This document shows, one piece after another, positions 36,251-44,964 of a stretch of DNA of 64,000 nt; the first letter of the stretch is position 1, and each line of letters opens with the position of its first letter. Below the pieces are notes generated by a model, which saw nothing but the letters and a program-made list of their open reading frames with translations, searched no databases and was not told the DNA's origin. A program made the position numbers and the translations under genes. Source of the stretch: Microbacteriaceae bacterium. GTDB lineage: Bacteria > Actinomycetota > Actinomycetes > Actinomycetales > Microbacteriaceae. The stretch lies in contig SCRE01000010.1 of the NCBI GenBank assembly GCA_004297935.1, positions 186,001-250,000 on the forward strand, read 5' to 3'.

Positions 36251-37147
36251 TCAGGCACGGCCCGGGTAGTCGGTGTACGTGGTCTCGACGGGGAACTTGC
36301 GCACTTCCTGCACGTAAGCGGTCAGGTGCTCCGACATGCGGTCGAGCATCCGCAGCCCCTTCTCGCGAGAGGACCGGAACGGATTGCCGATCACGGCGGT
36401 GTCGCAGTACTCGTGGTGGTCCATCGGCACCCAGATGTTCTCGGAACCGAGGAACTTGACCGTTGCCGTGCCATCAGACTTCGAGAACTTGTCCGTCATG
36501 TAGGCCGGAACGTGCGCCCGGTCCTCCACCGCCCGATCCATGTGCACGAGTTCCTCGCCGGCCGCCATCAGAGCGGATGTCTCCAGCTCGCTCGAGTGCC
36601 ATCCCGGAGTCTCCTCCGGCGGGTTTTCGAAGATGTCGTTGAGGAACGATGCATCGCGCTCGGTCGGCGTCTTGTAGTACGAGATGTATGCGTTCGTGTC
36701 GTAGCGCAGCTGGCGCAGGACTTCGTCGATGGGCTTCACGTTCGACCCGTGGTGGCTGACGAAGATGAGGCGCTTGAAGCCGTGGAAGATCAGGCTGCGG
36801 CCGACATCGTGCATGATGTTGCGGTAGGTCTCGGCCCGCAGCGTGATGGTACCTGCACCCTCCAGGTGACGACCCATGTGGTGAGGCGAATATCCGAACG
36901 GCATCAGCGGCGTGTATAAGATGTCGGCTGCTTCCGCGGTGCGCTTGACAACCTCCATGGTCACATAGCTGTCTGTTCCGAGCGGAATGTGGGCACCGTG
37001 CTTCTCCGTACTGCCGAGCGAGATCAGCACCGTGTCCTGGTCCTTCTCCTTCAGGCGCTCGGCGACTTCGGCGAAGGACAGCGACAACATGTTGTGCTTG
37101 CGCGACGCGTTGTCGGCGTCCTGGTGTACGTAGTCGAGATCGCTCAT
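36251..37147 (-). CDS. Creatininase family amidohydrolase
   Basis: 298-residue binuclear-metal hydrolase of the creatininase family (creatinine, lactam or hydantoin-like ring opening, or formamide hydrolysis). Metal ligands are visible in GSTEKHGAHIPLGTD (Glu, His, Asp) and FVSHHGSNVKPID. The later Glu in GWHSSELETSALM is also typical. It is the first gene of the four-gene operon, with AGGAGG before the ATG and a promoter-operator at 37174-37222. The true substrate is not known; creatinine itself is unlikely to be settled by sequence. Confidence 0.9.
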   Translation of the reverse strand: MSDLDYVHQDADNASRKHNMLSLSFAEVAERLKEKDQDTVLISLGSTEKHGAHIPLGTDSYVTMEVVKRTAEAADILYTPLMPFGYSPHHMGRHLEGAGTITLRAETYRNIMHDVGRSLIFHGFKRLIFVSHHGSNVKPIDEVLRQLRYDTNAYISYYKTPTERDASFLNDIFENPPEETPGWHSSELETSALMAAGEELVHMDRAVEDRAHVPAYMTDKFSKSDGTATVKFLGSENIWVPMDHHEYCDTAVIGNPFRSSREKGLRMLDRMSEHLTAYVQEVRKFPVETTYTDYPGRA

Positions 37148-37173
37148 CGCGAATCCTCCTAGTTATCGTTTTC

Positions 37174-37222
37174 TGTAAAGGGTTACATCTGGGAAAGTAG
37201 CACCCATTCTGCATCAGCACAA
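37174..37222 (-). promoter_or_regulatory. Promoter and LacI operator of creatininase operon
   Basis: On the minus strand TTGTGC (37217-37222), a 17-bp spacer and TACTTT (37194-37199) form a promoter. Seven bases downstream lies TGTAACCCTTTACA (37174-37187), a dyad with TGTAA/TTACA arms that reads TGTAAAGGGTTACA on the other strand. The same motif lies just after the -10 boxes of lacI and of the divergent importer. A repressor here would block transcription start. Confidence 0.7.
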
Positions 37223-37379
37223 GACGGCCGTCCAGGTGGTCGCCGCTTTGTGCGTGTGCGCGGCCCCGCATCCGCACGACGCGAGTATCGTCAGTGGATG
37301 CGTGGATCGGGACGAACGGGGTGGCACAGCGGAGTGCGATACGGCGCAGAGGAGCGCAGCGACATCCGGGTAAACTCGG

Positions 37380-37425
37380 TTGACTGCTTCACCGCCACGG
37401 GCTACTGTTTCAGAAATGGGTTACA
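37380..37425 (+). promoter_or_regulatory. Promoter and operator of the lacI-type gene (autoregulation)
   Basis: TTGACT (37380-37385), a 17-bp spacer and TACTGT (37403-37408) form a near-consensus promoter. AGAAATGGGTTACA (37412-37425) follows; it keeps the right half of the operator found at the other two promoters. The degenerate left half suggests weaker binding, consistent with partial autoregulation. Confidence 0.65.
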
Positions 37426-37440
37426 GAAAAGGTTATAGTC

Positions 37441-38502
37441 ATGTCGATCACAATCCGTGATGTGGCTGAGGCTGCCGGGGTGTCGGTCGCGACCGTGTCA
37501 CGGGTCGCCAACGGCTCAACGAATGACTATCCGGTGCGTCCGCAAACCCGCGAGCGCGTTCTCGAGGCCATCGCACGGCTCGGATACCGCCCCAATGACA
37601 ACGCGCGTCGTCTACTGCTGAAGAGAAGCGGGTTGATCGGCATCGTGGTGCCCGATATCTCCAACCCGTACTATCCCGAAGTTGCGCGCGGAATCGAAGA
37701 CGTCGCGAATGCGAACGGATTCAAGGTAATGTTCTGCAGCACGGACAGACTGCCCGATCGGGCCAGCGCGTACATCGAGGCGCTGCTGCTCAAGCGGGTC
37801 GACGGGCTGGTGGTGGTCGGCGGCGGCGGCGAGATCCAGCTGTCAGAGTCGACCGTGGCCACGTACGACACGAAGGTGGTCTTCATCGGACGCCCGTCGC
37901 CGTCGTTCTCGACGGTTCGGATCGACAACGTCGGCGCCGCCCGGGACGCCACTGAGCACCTGCTCAGACTGGGACACTCGCGCATCGGCTTCATCTCGGC
38001 CGACACCAGCTCCACCACGGTGGCCGAACGCCGGCGCGGATACATCGAGGCGATCAGTGCGGCAGGCATGCCCGTCGACGAAGAACTCATCGTGAACGGT
38101 GACTTCAGCGAGGCCGTCGGATACTTGGCGGCACAGCAGCTGCTCGGGCTGCTGGATCCACCCACAGCCATCTTCGCCGCGAACGACCGGATGGCACTGG
38201 GTGCGATGGCGGCCGTAGCCGACCGTGGCCTGTCAGTGCCGGAAGACGTGGCGTTGGTCGGATTCGACGACGTGCCAATGTCGGGCTTTCTGCGCCCTTC
38301 GCTGACCACTGTGTCCGTCGCCGCGCAGGAGCTAGGCGTGCGTGCGATGGAGGTGCTCGTCAAAGAGATCGATGGAACGAGCCGCCCCGGCCGTCGACGG
38401 GTCCGTGTCGCGACGCGTCTGGTGGTGCGCGACAGTTGCGGCGCGTCCAGGCTGCAGAACGCGCCTTCCCGCAGCACCTCCAGGAAGGTCCCTGTCACGT
38501 AG
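37441..38502 (+). CDS. LacI-family transcriptional repressor
   Basis: 353-residue regulator: N-terminal helix-turn-helix ITIRDVAEAAGVSVATVSRVANG, hinge region near NARRLLLKRSGLIGIVVPD, then a periplasmic-binding-protein-like effector domain with SNPYYPEVARGIEDVA and AIFAANDRMALGAMA. It sits between the divergent creatininase operon and the NitT/TauT-type importer, and all three promoters share an operator motif, so it is the likely local repressor. The effector would be the imported compound or a catabolite. The last 25 or so residues are Arg- and Ser-rich and nonconserved. Confidence 0.92.
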   Translation: MSITIRDVAEAAGVSVATVSRVANGSTNDYPVRPQTRERVLEAIARLGYRPNDNARRLLLKRSGLIGIVVPDISNPYYPEVARGIEDVANANGFKVMFCSTDRLPDRASAYIEALLLKRVDGLVVVGGGGEIQLSESTVATYDTKVVFIGRPSPSFSTVRIDNVGAARDATEHLLRLGHSRIGFISADTSSTTVAERRRGYIEAISAAGMPVDEELIVNGDFSEAVGYLAAQQLLGLLDPPTAIFAANDRMALGAMAAVADRGLSVPEDVALVGFDDVPMSGFLRPSLTTVSVAAQELGVRAMEVLVKEIDGTSRPGRRRVRVATRLVVRDSCGASRLQNAPSRSTSRKVPVT

Positions 38503-38707
38503 CGCGGCGGTCCCATCCGATTGCCCTGTACGGGTGATTTGACGCGCGTCCCGTTCGCAGAATCTACCCGTCCGTGGAGCCCTGGGTGCCTCCGACGACG
38601 ACAACATCAGCCAGCCCCACCGGAAACTCGCTCGCGCCCACCGCCGCATCTTCTCGTCAGGCAAGCGCAACCCTTCCTGGCCCAGTTAGCCGAGTCAAGG
38701 CGGGGCC

Positions 38708-38751
38708 TTGACAAAACTCATGAGCCGGATACTGTGGTGTAAACGGTTACT
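38708..38751 (+). promoter_or_regulatory. Promoter and LacI operator of the ABC importer operon
   Basis: TTGACA (38708-38713), a 16-bp spacer and TACTGT (38730-38735) form a strong promoter. TGTAAACGGTTACT (38738-38751) follows, with the dyad core GTAAACGGTTAC. It matches the creatininase-operon operator at 12 of 14 positions. It precedes the ATPase gene by about 60 bp. Confidence 0.72.
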
Positions 38752-38813
38752 GAAAGCCATTACCTCATTGAACGCCGCCGTTCAGCACAGGCGGCATGCG
38801 AAGGAGAGACGCC

Positions 38814-39635
38814 TTGCCGCAAGCAAGCCTGCTCGTTGACGATTTAGAAGTCCATCTCGGCAGCGCCACCATAATGAAGCACCTGTCGCTGGAGGTTGCT
38901 GAGGGCGAGTTCGTCGCAATCATCGGCACATCGGGCTGTGGAAAGACGACACTGCTGCGCACGGTTGCAGGATTGATCCCGCACGCCGATGGCCATGTCG
39001 TGCTCCACGACAGGCCGATAACCGGGCCGGAGCCTCGCGTCGCCATGGTCTTCCAGCACTTCGGGCTCTTCCCCTGGAAGACGGTCGAGAAGAACGTCTC
39101 ATACGGTCTCGACGTAATCAAACGTCCTGACCCGGACGGTCGGGTCGATCGGCTGCTCGAGATGATGCACTTAGCCGAAAGCAGGCGGAAGTACCCGTTT
39201 CAGCTCTCCGGTGGAATGAAACAGCGCGCGGGAATCGCGCGGGCACTGTGCATGGACCCAGAGCTCCTTCTCCTGGACGAGCCGTTAAGCGCCGTGGACG
39301 CCATCACACGTGAGGTGTTGCAAGCCGAGATCCTCCAGATGTGGGATGGGCAGACCGACATGAATGCTTTGCTGGTCACCCACGATCTCGACGAGGCGAT
39401 TCTGATGGCCGATCGCATCGTTGTTCTCGGGGGTCCGCCGACCGAGAAGCTTCTCGATGTGGTGGTTCCCATCGACCGGCCGCGCGACCCGCGCACGATC
39501 CGCGCGAACCCGGAGTATGCCCCGTTGCGGGCCAGGCTCTGGGCAACCCTGCAATACACGAATCAACCTGCTATGACGCAGAAGCCATCTGCATCACAGA
39601 ACGCCACTGGCGATTCAACGGAGGTCTCCTCATGA
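38814..39635 (+). CDS. ABC transporter ATPase (NitT/TauT/SsuB type)
   Basis: Cytoplasmic ATPase of about 273 residues that powers the importer. Walker A GTSGCGKTTLLRTVAGL, Q-loop FQHFGLFPWKTV, signature LSGGMKQRAGIARALCMD, Walker B LLLLDEPLSAVDA and the switch His in LLVTHDLDEA. FPWKTV after the Q-loop is typical of the nitrate/taurine/alkanesulfonate group. The start is uncertain: TTG 38814 has GAAGGAGA eight bases upstream, whereas ATG 38796 lacks a good site. It overlaps the permease start by four bases. Confidence 0.92.
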   Translation: MPQASLLVDDLEVHLGSATIMKHLSLEVAEGEFVAIIGTSGCGKTTLLRTVAGLIPHADGHVVLHDRPITGPEPRVAMVFQHFGLFPWKTVEKNVSYGLDVIKRPDPDGRVDRLLEMMHLAESRRKYPFQLSGGMKQRAGIARALCMDPELLLLDEPLSAVDAITREVLQAEILQMWDGQTDMNALLVTHDLDEAILMADRIVVLGGPPTEKLLDVVVPIDRPRDPRTIRANPEYAPLRARLWATLQYTNQPAMTQKPSASQNATGDSTEVSS

Positions 39636-40486
39636 CCGGTAGCTCGCAAGCCCCAGTCGACACGGCGACAGTCGCGGCGATCAGAAGCGGAAGAACTCCG
39701 AAACCGCACAAGCAGCGCCGCGGTCCGCATGCCCTCAGCAACAACAAACGGCGGCTCATAGCGACGATCTCCACCGTCATGCTCGTCATCATCTGGGAGA
39801 TCTATGGCAGGTCGGTCAACCCGGTCTTGTTCACATATCCGACCGCGATCGCGGGTGCATTCGTCGACATGGTCAAAGACGGAACGCTGATTGCGGCCAC
39901 AGGCCACACCCTCAGCGTGATGGCCATCGGAGCGGTCATCGGATCGGTGGTGGGCATCATCCTCGGCCTGTGGGCAGGTCGCAGTGAGACGTTCGCGGCC
40001 GTGATCGAGATTCCGCTCAACGCACTCTATGCGGTCCCGGCGGTTGCGCTGATCCCGGTCATCGTCATCTGGTTCGGCTATGGGGACATCGCCAAGATTG
40101 TCGTGGTGTTCTTCTTCACGATCTTCCCAGTCTTGATCAACACGATGCGCGGGGTACAGGAGGTCGATCCCGACCTTCTTGAGGTGTCACGGTCGTTCTG
40201 CTCGAGCGAGAGCAGGCTCTGGCGTGACCTCCTCCTGCCATCCGCGCTCCCGTATATCATCACCGGACTGCGGCTGGCCATCGGTCGAGCCCTCATCGGC
40301 ATCATCGTCGCCGAGTTCTTCACGGCCATCACCGGTCTGGGCAACCTCATCGTGACCAACGCGAACACGTTCCAGACGGCGCGGATGTTCGTGCCGATCG
40401 TTCTGCTGTCGGTGATCGGCGTTGTTCTCACCTCACTTCTCGGCCTGCTTGAAGCGCGCATGGCGCCATGGAGGCGGGCGGCGTAA
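39632..40486 (+). CDS. ABC transporter permease (NitT/TauT/SsuC type)
   Basis: 284-residue inner-membrane permease with about six helices after a basic N-terminus. The EAA-type loop is VDPDLLEVSRSFCSSESRLW followed by LLLPSALPYIITGLRLA, and the final helices contain AEFFTAITGLGNLI, all typical of the taurine/nitrate/sulfonate importers. The start ATG 39632 has GGAGG nine bases upstream and overlaps the ATPase stop (ATGA). Confidence 0.92.
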   Translation: MTGSSQAPVDTATVAAIRSGRTPKPHKQRRGPHALSNNKRRLIATISTVMLVIIWEIYGRSVNPVLFTYPTAIAGAFVDMVKDGTLIAATGHTLSVMAIGAVIGSVVGIILGLWAGRSETFAAVIEIPLNALYAVPAVALIPVIVIWFGYGDIAKIVVVFFFTIFPVLINTMRGVQEVDPDLLEVSRSFCSSESRLWRDLLLPSALPYIITGLRLAIGRALIGIIVAEFFTAITGLGNLIVTNANTFQTARMFVPIVLLSVIGVVLTSLLGLLEARMAPWRRAA

Positions 40487-40586
40487 CGCGAGCGGTCGCA
40501 AAGCAGCAGTAAGCAGTTCGTATATCAATCCGGAAGCACGCACGCTTCACAACGGAATCAGGAAACCATTGTAGGGAAGAGGAACA

Positions 40587-41642
40587 ATGCGAATCACAAT
40601 CAGAAAGGGCATGGCGACCGCGGCGCTCACTCTCGCAGTCGCTCTCACGGTAACGGCATGCTCGAGCTCCGCGCCGGCGCCGGCCAACACGTCGGCGAAG
40701 GCATTTACGCCGACAACCATACGACTGGCACTCCCAACCAGCGTGACCAGCTTTGCGAACTCCGATATCGTCGTCGCCGATAAGCTCGGCTACTTCAAAG
40801 ATCTTGGTCTCACGGTGACCACGACGAACCTAAAAGCAGGTGGGGATGCGGTGAAGGGGGTGGTGAGCGGTTCGTTCGACATCGGTGGGGCCAGTATCGA
40901 ACCGGTCATCAACGCCTTCGCGGGTGGGGCCGCACTGAAGATAATCGCAAGCTACACAGATCGACTTGAAGTGGACATGGTAACCCCCAAATCGATTACG
41001 AAGCCTTTGGAACTTGCCGGCAAGAAACTCGGTGTACAGGAGATCGGCTCGTTCCGCGAGGTGATGACCCGAATGGTTCTGGAGAGTGCGAAGCTCAGTC
41101 AGAGCGACGTCTCCTACGTGCCGACAAACGCGAATGCGATCGTCTCCGCGCTGGTCGCCGGGCAAATCGAGTCGGGTATTCTGCATCCGGAGCAGTTCCT
41201 CGCGGCGCAGGAAAAGGACCCCAACTTGCACTCATTGGTCAACTTGTACAAGATCGAGCCGAAATACTTCTACGGCACCTACTTCACTAGCCAAAGCTGG
41301 CTGGAAAAGAATCCCGAAGCAGCCGAACGTTTCACCGAGGCTCTCACTAAGGCGCACCGCGCAATGTATGACAAAAAGTCTGTCGTCGTACCGATCATTG
41401 CGAAAGCCACGGGATTCACCGACAAGATAATCAGTGAGGCATGGACGACGTATATGAAAGACATCCAGGCATTCCCGAAGAACGAGGGACTTGATAAGTC
41501 GCGGCTCGACTACACGGTGAAGCGGATGCAGGAACTCGGCACACTGCGCCCCGGTGCTCTCCCCGACATGACCAAGTTGGTTGATCGCACGCCGATCACA
41601 CAAGCCGTGAAGAACCTCGGCACGGTGAAAGGCCGATCGTAG
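40587..41642 (+). CDS. Substrate-binding lipoprotein of NitT/TauT-type ABC importer
   Basis: 351 residues with a lipoprotein signal (about 1-26, lipobox VTACSS) and an SsuA/THI5/NMT1-like binding fold. Visible are [20 protein letters not shown], then [21 protein letters not shown], the ligand-cleft pattern of this family. Such proteins bind small anions or zwitterions such as taurine, sulfonates, nitrate or pyrimidine precursors. AAGAGG lies before the ATG. The ligand is unknown but should be the substrate of the neighbouring catabolic enzymes. Confidence 0.9.
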   Translation: MRITIRKGMATAALTLAVALTVTACSSSAPAPANTSAKAFTPTTIRLALPTSVTSFANSDIVVADKLGYFKDLGLTVTTTNLKAGGDAVKGVVSGSFDIGGASIEPVINAFAGGAALKIIASYTDRLEVDMVTPKSITKPLELAGKKLGVQEIGSFREVMTRMVLESAKLSQSDVSYVPTNANAIVSALVAGQIESGILHPEQFLAAQEKDPNLHSLVNLYKIEPKYFYGTYFTSQSWLEKNPEAAERFTEALTKAHRAMYDKKSVVVPIIAKATGFTDKIISEAWTTYMKDIQAFPKNEGLDKSRLDYTVKRMQELGTLRPGALPDMTKLVDRTPITQAVKNLGTVKGRS

Positions 41643-41649
41643 GCTACGC

Positions 41650-41688
41650 GGTTCGCCGTTCGGGAAACACGGACCCGGGCGGCGAACC
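41650..41688. terminator. Stem-loop between importer operon and aceB
   Basis: GGTTCGCCG (41650-41658) and CGGCGAACC (41680-41688) form a nine-base-pair stem eight bases past the binding-protein stop. It may end the importer transcript or only reduce readthrough into malate synthase; no T-tract follows. Confidence 0.55.
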
Positions 41689-41754
41689 TTCGTACGGCGT
41701 ACGGCACGACGAAACCGAGGTGTCGATCCACAAATGAATTGGAAGGATGCGTTG

Positions 41755-43362
41755 ATGACCAGCGGCAACGGTAAGGCAACAGTAATCGGGCCCATGCTCG
41801 ACCGGTATGAGGAAGTACTGACACCGGAAGCCCTCGCCCTGATCGGCGAGTTGCACCGGCAATTCGATACGCGGCGACGGGAACTGGTCGCACAGCGGAG
41901 GGCGCGGGTCGCGAGACTCGCGGAGGGAGCGGTATTCGACTTCCTCGAGGAGACGCGGTCCATCCGAGAGGACAGCACCTGGCGTGTCGCAGCCGCAGCA
42001 CCCGGACTCGTCGACCGGCGCGTGGAAATCACTGGGCCCACCGACAAGAAGATGACGATCAATGCGCTCAATTCCGGTGCGAAGGTCTGGCTAGCCGACC
42101 ACGAAGACGCCAACACTCCGCTCTGGGAGAACGTCATCCAGGGCCAGATCAACCTGCGGGATGCGATCGATCGAACCATTGAGTTCACCAGCCCGGAAGG
42201 CAAGCACTACTCACTCAGACCAGATGCGGAACTCGCGACCATCGTCGTGCGACCGCGCGGCTGGCACCTGCCAGAAAAACACATCCGCATCGACGGCGCC
42301 GAAACGTCGGGTGCGCTGGTGGATTTCGCGCTCTATCTGGCTTACTCGGGTAAGGCACAAATCGCGCGCGGCCAAGGACCATACTTCTACCTTCCGAAGC
42401 TCGAGAGCCATCTCGAGGCACGGTTGTGGAACGACGTGTTCATCAAGGCCCAAGACATGCTCGGGATTCCCCGCGGCACGATCCGCGCCACCGTGTTGAT
42501 CGAGACCTATCCGGCGGCTTTCGAAATGGACGAGATCCTCTATGAGTTGCGAGAACACTCTTCCGGCCTGAATGCAGGTCGCTGGGACTATATGTTCAGC
42601 ATCATCAAGAGCTTTCGCACCCGCGGCAAAGAATTCCTGTTGCCTGACCGCAACGCCGTGACCATGACCGTTCCGTTCATGCGAGCGTACACGGATCTGC
42701 TCGTTCAGACCTGCCACAAGCGCGGAGCACATGCCATCGGCGGCATGGCCGCGTTCATTCCGAGTCGTGACCCGGAAACCAATGAAAAGGCGTTCGCGAA
42801 GGTTCTCGAGGACAAGACACGTGAGGCGGCGGACGGATTCGATGGCTCATGGGTCGCTCATCCCGGCATGGTCGACATCTGCAATGAGGCGTTCACGGAC
42901 GTGCTCGGCGACCGGCCCAACCAGTTGGAACGGACACGATCGGAGGTGGCCGTGACATCCGCACAGTTGCTTGACATCGCCTCAGCAGGCGGTCAGGTCA
43001 CCGAAGGCGGGCTGCGCAACAACGTCAGCGTCGGCATCCAATATCTCGAGTCATGGCTGCGCGGATCCGGTGCTGTCGGTATCAACAACTTGATGGAAGA
43101 TGCCGCGACCGCGGAAATATCGCGAAGCCAGGTGTGGCAGTGGCTGCACAACGGCGTGGTGCTGGACGGCGGGGAACTCGTGACACAGGAGGTGGTCCGT
43201 CGAATCATTTCAGAGGAGTTGTCCGCGATCGAGCAGCGTGTCGGCACTGAAGCGTTTGCCGCAGGTCGCTGGACAGATGCCCGCGACCTGTTCACAGACA
43301 TGGCGCTCTCAGAGGACTTCTCCGACTTCCTGACGCTCCCCGCGTACGCAAAGATGCCCTGA
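41755..43362 (+). CDS. aceB: Malate synthase A
   Basis: Condenses glyoxylate and acetyl-CoA to malate. About 535 residues, the length of the A isoform, not the 720-residue G form. Motifs: [15 protein letters not shown], the TIM-barrel Arg region [13 protein letters not shown], catalytic-site strand [20 protein letters not shown], the [13 protein letters not shown] loop and [16 protein letters not shown] with the general-base Asp. Start ATG 41755 is supported by GGAAGG eight bases upstream; ATG 41734 is also in frame. No isocitrate lyase is in the window. Placement at the end of the importer operon suggests it removes glyoxylate made from the imported compound. Confidence 0.95.
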   Translation: MTSGNGKATVIGPMLDRYEEVLTPEALALIGELHRQFDTRRRELVAQRRARVARLAEGAVFDFLEETRSIREDSTWRVAAAAPGLVDRRVEITGPTDKKMTINALNSGAKVWLADHEDANTPLWENVIQGQINLRDAIDRTIEFTSPEGKHYSLRPDAELATIVVRPRGWHLPEKHIRIDGAETSGALVDFALYLAYSGKAQIARGQGPYFYLPKLESHLEARLWNDVFIKAQDMLGIPRGTIRATVLIETYPAAFEMDEILYELREHSSGLNAGRWDYMFSIIKSFRTRGKEFLLPDRNAVTMTVPFMRAYTDLLVQTCHKRGAHAIGGMAAFIPSRDPETNEKAFAKVLEDKTREAADGFDGSWVAHPGMVDICNEAFTDVLGDRPNQLERTRSEVAVTSAQLLDIASAGGQVTEGGLRNNVSVGIQYLESWLRGSGAVGINNLMEDAATAEISRSQVWQWLHNGVVLDGGELVTQEVVRRIISEELSAIEQRVGTEAFAAGRWTDARDLFTDMALSEDFSDFLTLPAYAKMP

Positions 43363-43391
43363 CGACCTTCCCACGGGTTGGCGGACAGTGA

Positions 43392-43613
43392 TTATGCGGC
43401 GTGTTGAATCTCGGCAGTCTGGTTTGAGTATTACGTCCCGAAGATGGCCGGGGCGACTTGCCCGATCGAGGCGTGTCGACGGCGACGATTGTAGCGATCC
43501 TTGATCCACGCGCCGACCTGAGTCGGGACTATTCGCAGGCGGGCCACACACATCGGTAGTAGAACTTGGTAGTAGAACTCGGCCTTCAACGTGGCGAAGA
43601 ACGATTCGGCCAT
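43392..43613 (-). pseudogene. IS3-family transposase (OrfB) C-terminal relic
   Basis: The minus-strand frame reads MAESFFATLKAEFYYQVL, then VGAWIKDRYNRRRRHASIGQ, the conserved end of the IS3-family rve integrase domain. A TAA at 43431-43433 is premature: the same frame continues with YSNQTAEIQHAA to a second stop at 43392, the usual C-terminal tail. The DDE acidic residues upstream, OrfA and the inverted repeats are absent. The rest of 43363-43743 holds only flanking debris and GC-rich hairpins. Confidence 0.75.
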
Positions 43614-43743
43614 CGAGATTCCCGACGCAGTGAAACCGAATCGGAGGTCGGCTCGATTCCCCTATTGAGCGCCCCACGGCACGCCGCGTGTGCCATGACA
43701 GCGTGGTGGCCGGCGGGCTTCGGCTGGCCTGGGCAGATGAGGG

Positions 43744-44865
43744 CTACAGCGTGTCCCGCACCGCCAGCGCGAGATCGGGATGATCCGCGAACACACCGTC
43801 GACGCCGGTCCCCATGATCAGGCGATACTCCGTTTGCCAGTCGCCGTAATCGGCGGGGGCGCCGCCCCGGCGCAGGCTCGGCACGAGAAAGCGGTTCTCC
43901 GGCCGCAGCGTCCAGCAGTAGGCGGTGAGGCCCGCCGCGTGCACGAGATCCACCAGCTCGCTGACCGCGATCGGCTCGGTCGGCTCCGGGGCCGGATCGT
44001 CGGGATCCGACCCGACCGGACTCGGGCCCACCCGACCGAACTCGAGCTCACCCGAGCCAACCCGAGCCGACCCGACCGGATCGTTCAGGATCATCGAGGT
44101 GTCCACGCTCACCCCGGCGACCCTGCTCGCGGCCGGTGCGGTCGCCAGCGCATACAGCCCGGCCTCGGTCATCTCGTCCGCGTAGCTGCGGGCGGCCTCG
44201 CCGTGCGCAGCGATCTCGTCGAACGGCGATCCGGATGCTTCGATCAGGTACACCCGATCCGCGCGCACTCCGCGCTGGTGCAGTTTTCCCAGTACCGTAC
44301 GTTCGAACGACTCGACCACGAGCCGTTGACGCTCCTCCGCCCAGCCGACCTGCGCCAATTCAGCGGCAAACAGTTCGTCCAGTGGCAGGCCGATCGACTC
44401 GAAATAGGTCGCGTGTTTGATCTCGGCGACGATGCCGGCCAGGCTCGACGAACCTTGCGCGACGTCGTCGACCAGGGCGAACAGATCACGAAGTCGCAAG
44501 ATCGGGAACTGCCCATCGAAGCTCCGACTCGCTTGGCGAAGCCCGCCAAGCCGTTCCCGCGCGCGCAGCGTGGCGAGTTCGGCCCAGGTGAAGTCTTCCG
44601 TGAACCAGCCGGTCATGAGCGCTCCGTCGACCGACTTCGTGGTGCGGCGCGCTGCGAATTCCGGATGCTCCGCAACGTCCGTCGTCGCAGAGATCTCGTT
44701 CTCGTGTCGAATCACTAGAACGCCGTCGCGGGTGGCGACGACGTCGGGTTCAACGGCATCCGCCCCGAGTGCGAACGCGAGGCGATACGCGCTTGCCGTA
44801 TGCTCCGGCCGGTACCCGCACGCACCTCGGTGCCCGATGATCAGCGGGGAAGGGCGGGCACGCAT
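43744..44865 (-). CDS. Glycerophosphodiester phosphodiesterase family protein
   Basis: 373-residue GDPD-type TIM-barrel enzyme that hydrolyses glycerophosphodiesters to glycerol-3-phosphate and an alcohol. Catalytic and metal residues: IIGHRGACGYRPEHT, AVEPDVVATRDGVLVIRH and the Glu in IVAEIKHATYF. No signal peptide is visible, so it is probably cytoplasmic. An insertion of about 35 residues rich in Gly, Pro and Asp (around 262-297, DNA 43980-44085) is encoded by CCCGACC-type repeats and interrupts the barrel near its C-terminal side. The first ATG, 44865, begins at the conserved domain. Confidence 0.88.
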   Translation of the reverse strand: MRARPSPLIIGHRGACGYRPEHTASAYRLAFALGADAVEPDVVATRDGVLVIRHENEISATTDVAEHPEFAARRTTKSVDGALMTGWFTEDFTWAELATLRARERLGGLRQASRSFDGQFPILRLRDLFALVDDVAQGSSSLAGIVAEIKHATYFESIGLPLDELFAAELAQVGWAEERQRLVVESFERTVLGKLHQRGVRADRVYLIEASGSPFDEIAAHGEAARSYADEMTEAGLYALATAPAASRVAGVSVDTSMILNDPVGSARVGSGELEFGRVGPSPVGSDPDDPAPEPTEPIAVSELVDLVHAAGLTAYCWTLRPENRFLVPSLRRGGAPADYGDWQTEYRLIMGTGVDGVFADHPDLALAVRDTL

Positions 44866-44964
44866 GGACCGATACTAGTCTCGGGCGCCGCGCACAGCCT
44901 CGATATCAGCGATCGACAGCAAATGTTGAGCATACTCTTACGCGATCTCGGGTAGCGTTGGGTC

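Noticed and set aside
37174-37187. Interpretation of TGTAAAGGGTTACA as a catabolite-repression (CcpA/cre-like) site
   Set aside because: Such sites would be expected at many unrelated carbon genes. Here the motif is seen only at the three promoters around one LacI gene, so a local operator is simpler.
38503-38707. A possible small gene or transposase fragment between lacI and the importer promoter
   Set aside because: Short frames on both strands (for example one with RKLARAHRRIF) show no clear family pattern and no ribosome-binding site. I see only the importer promoter at its end.
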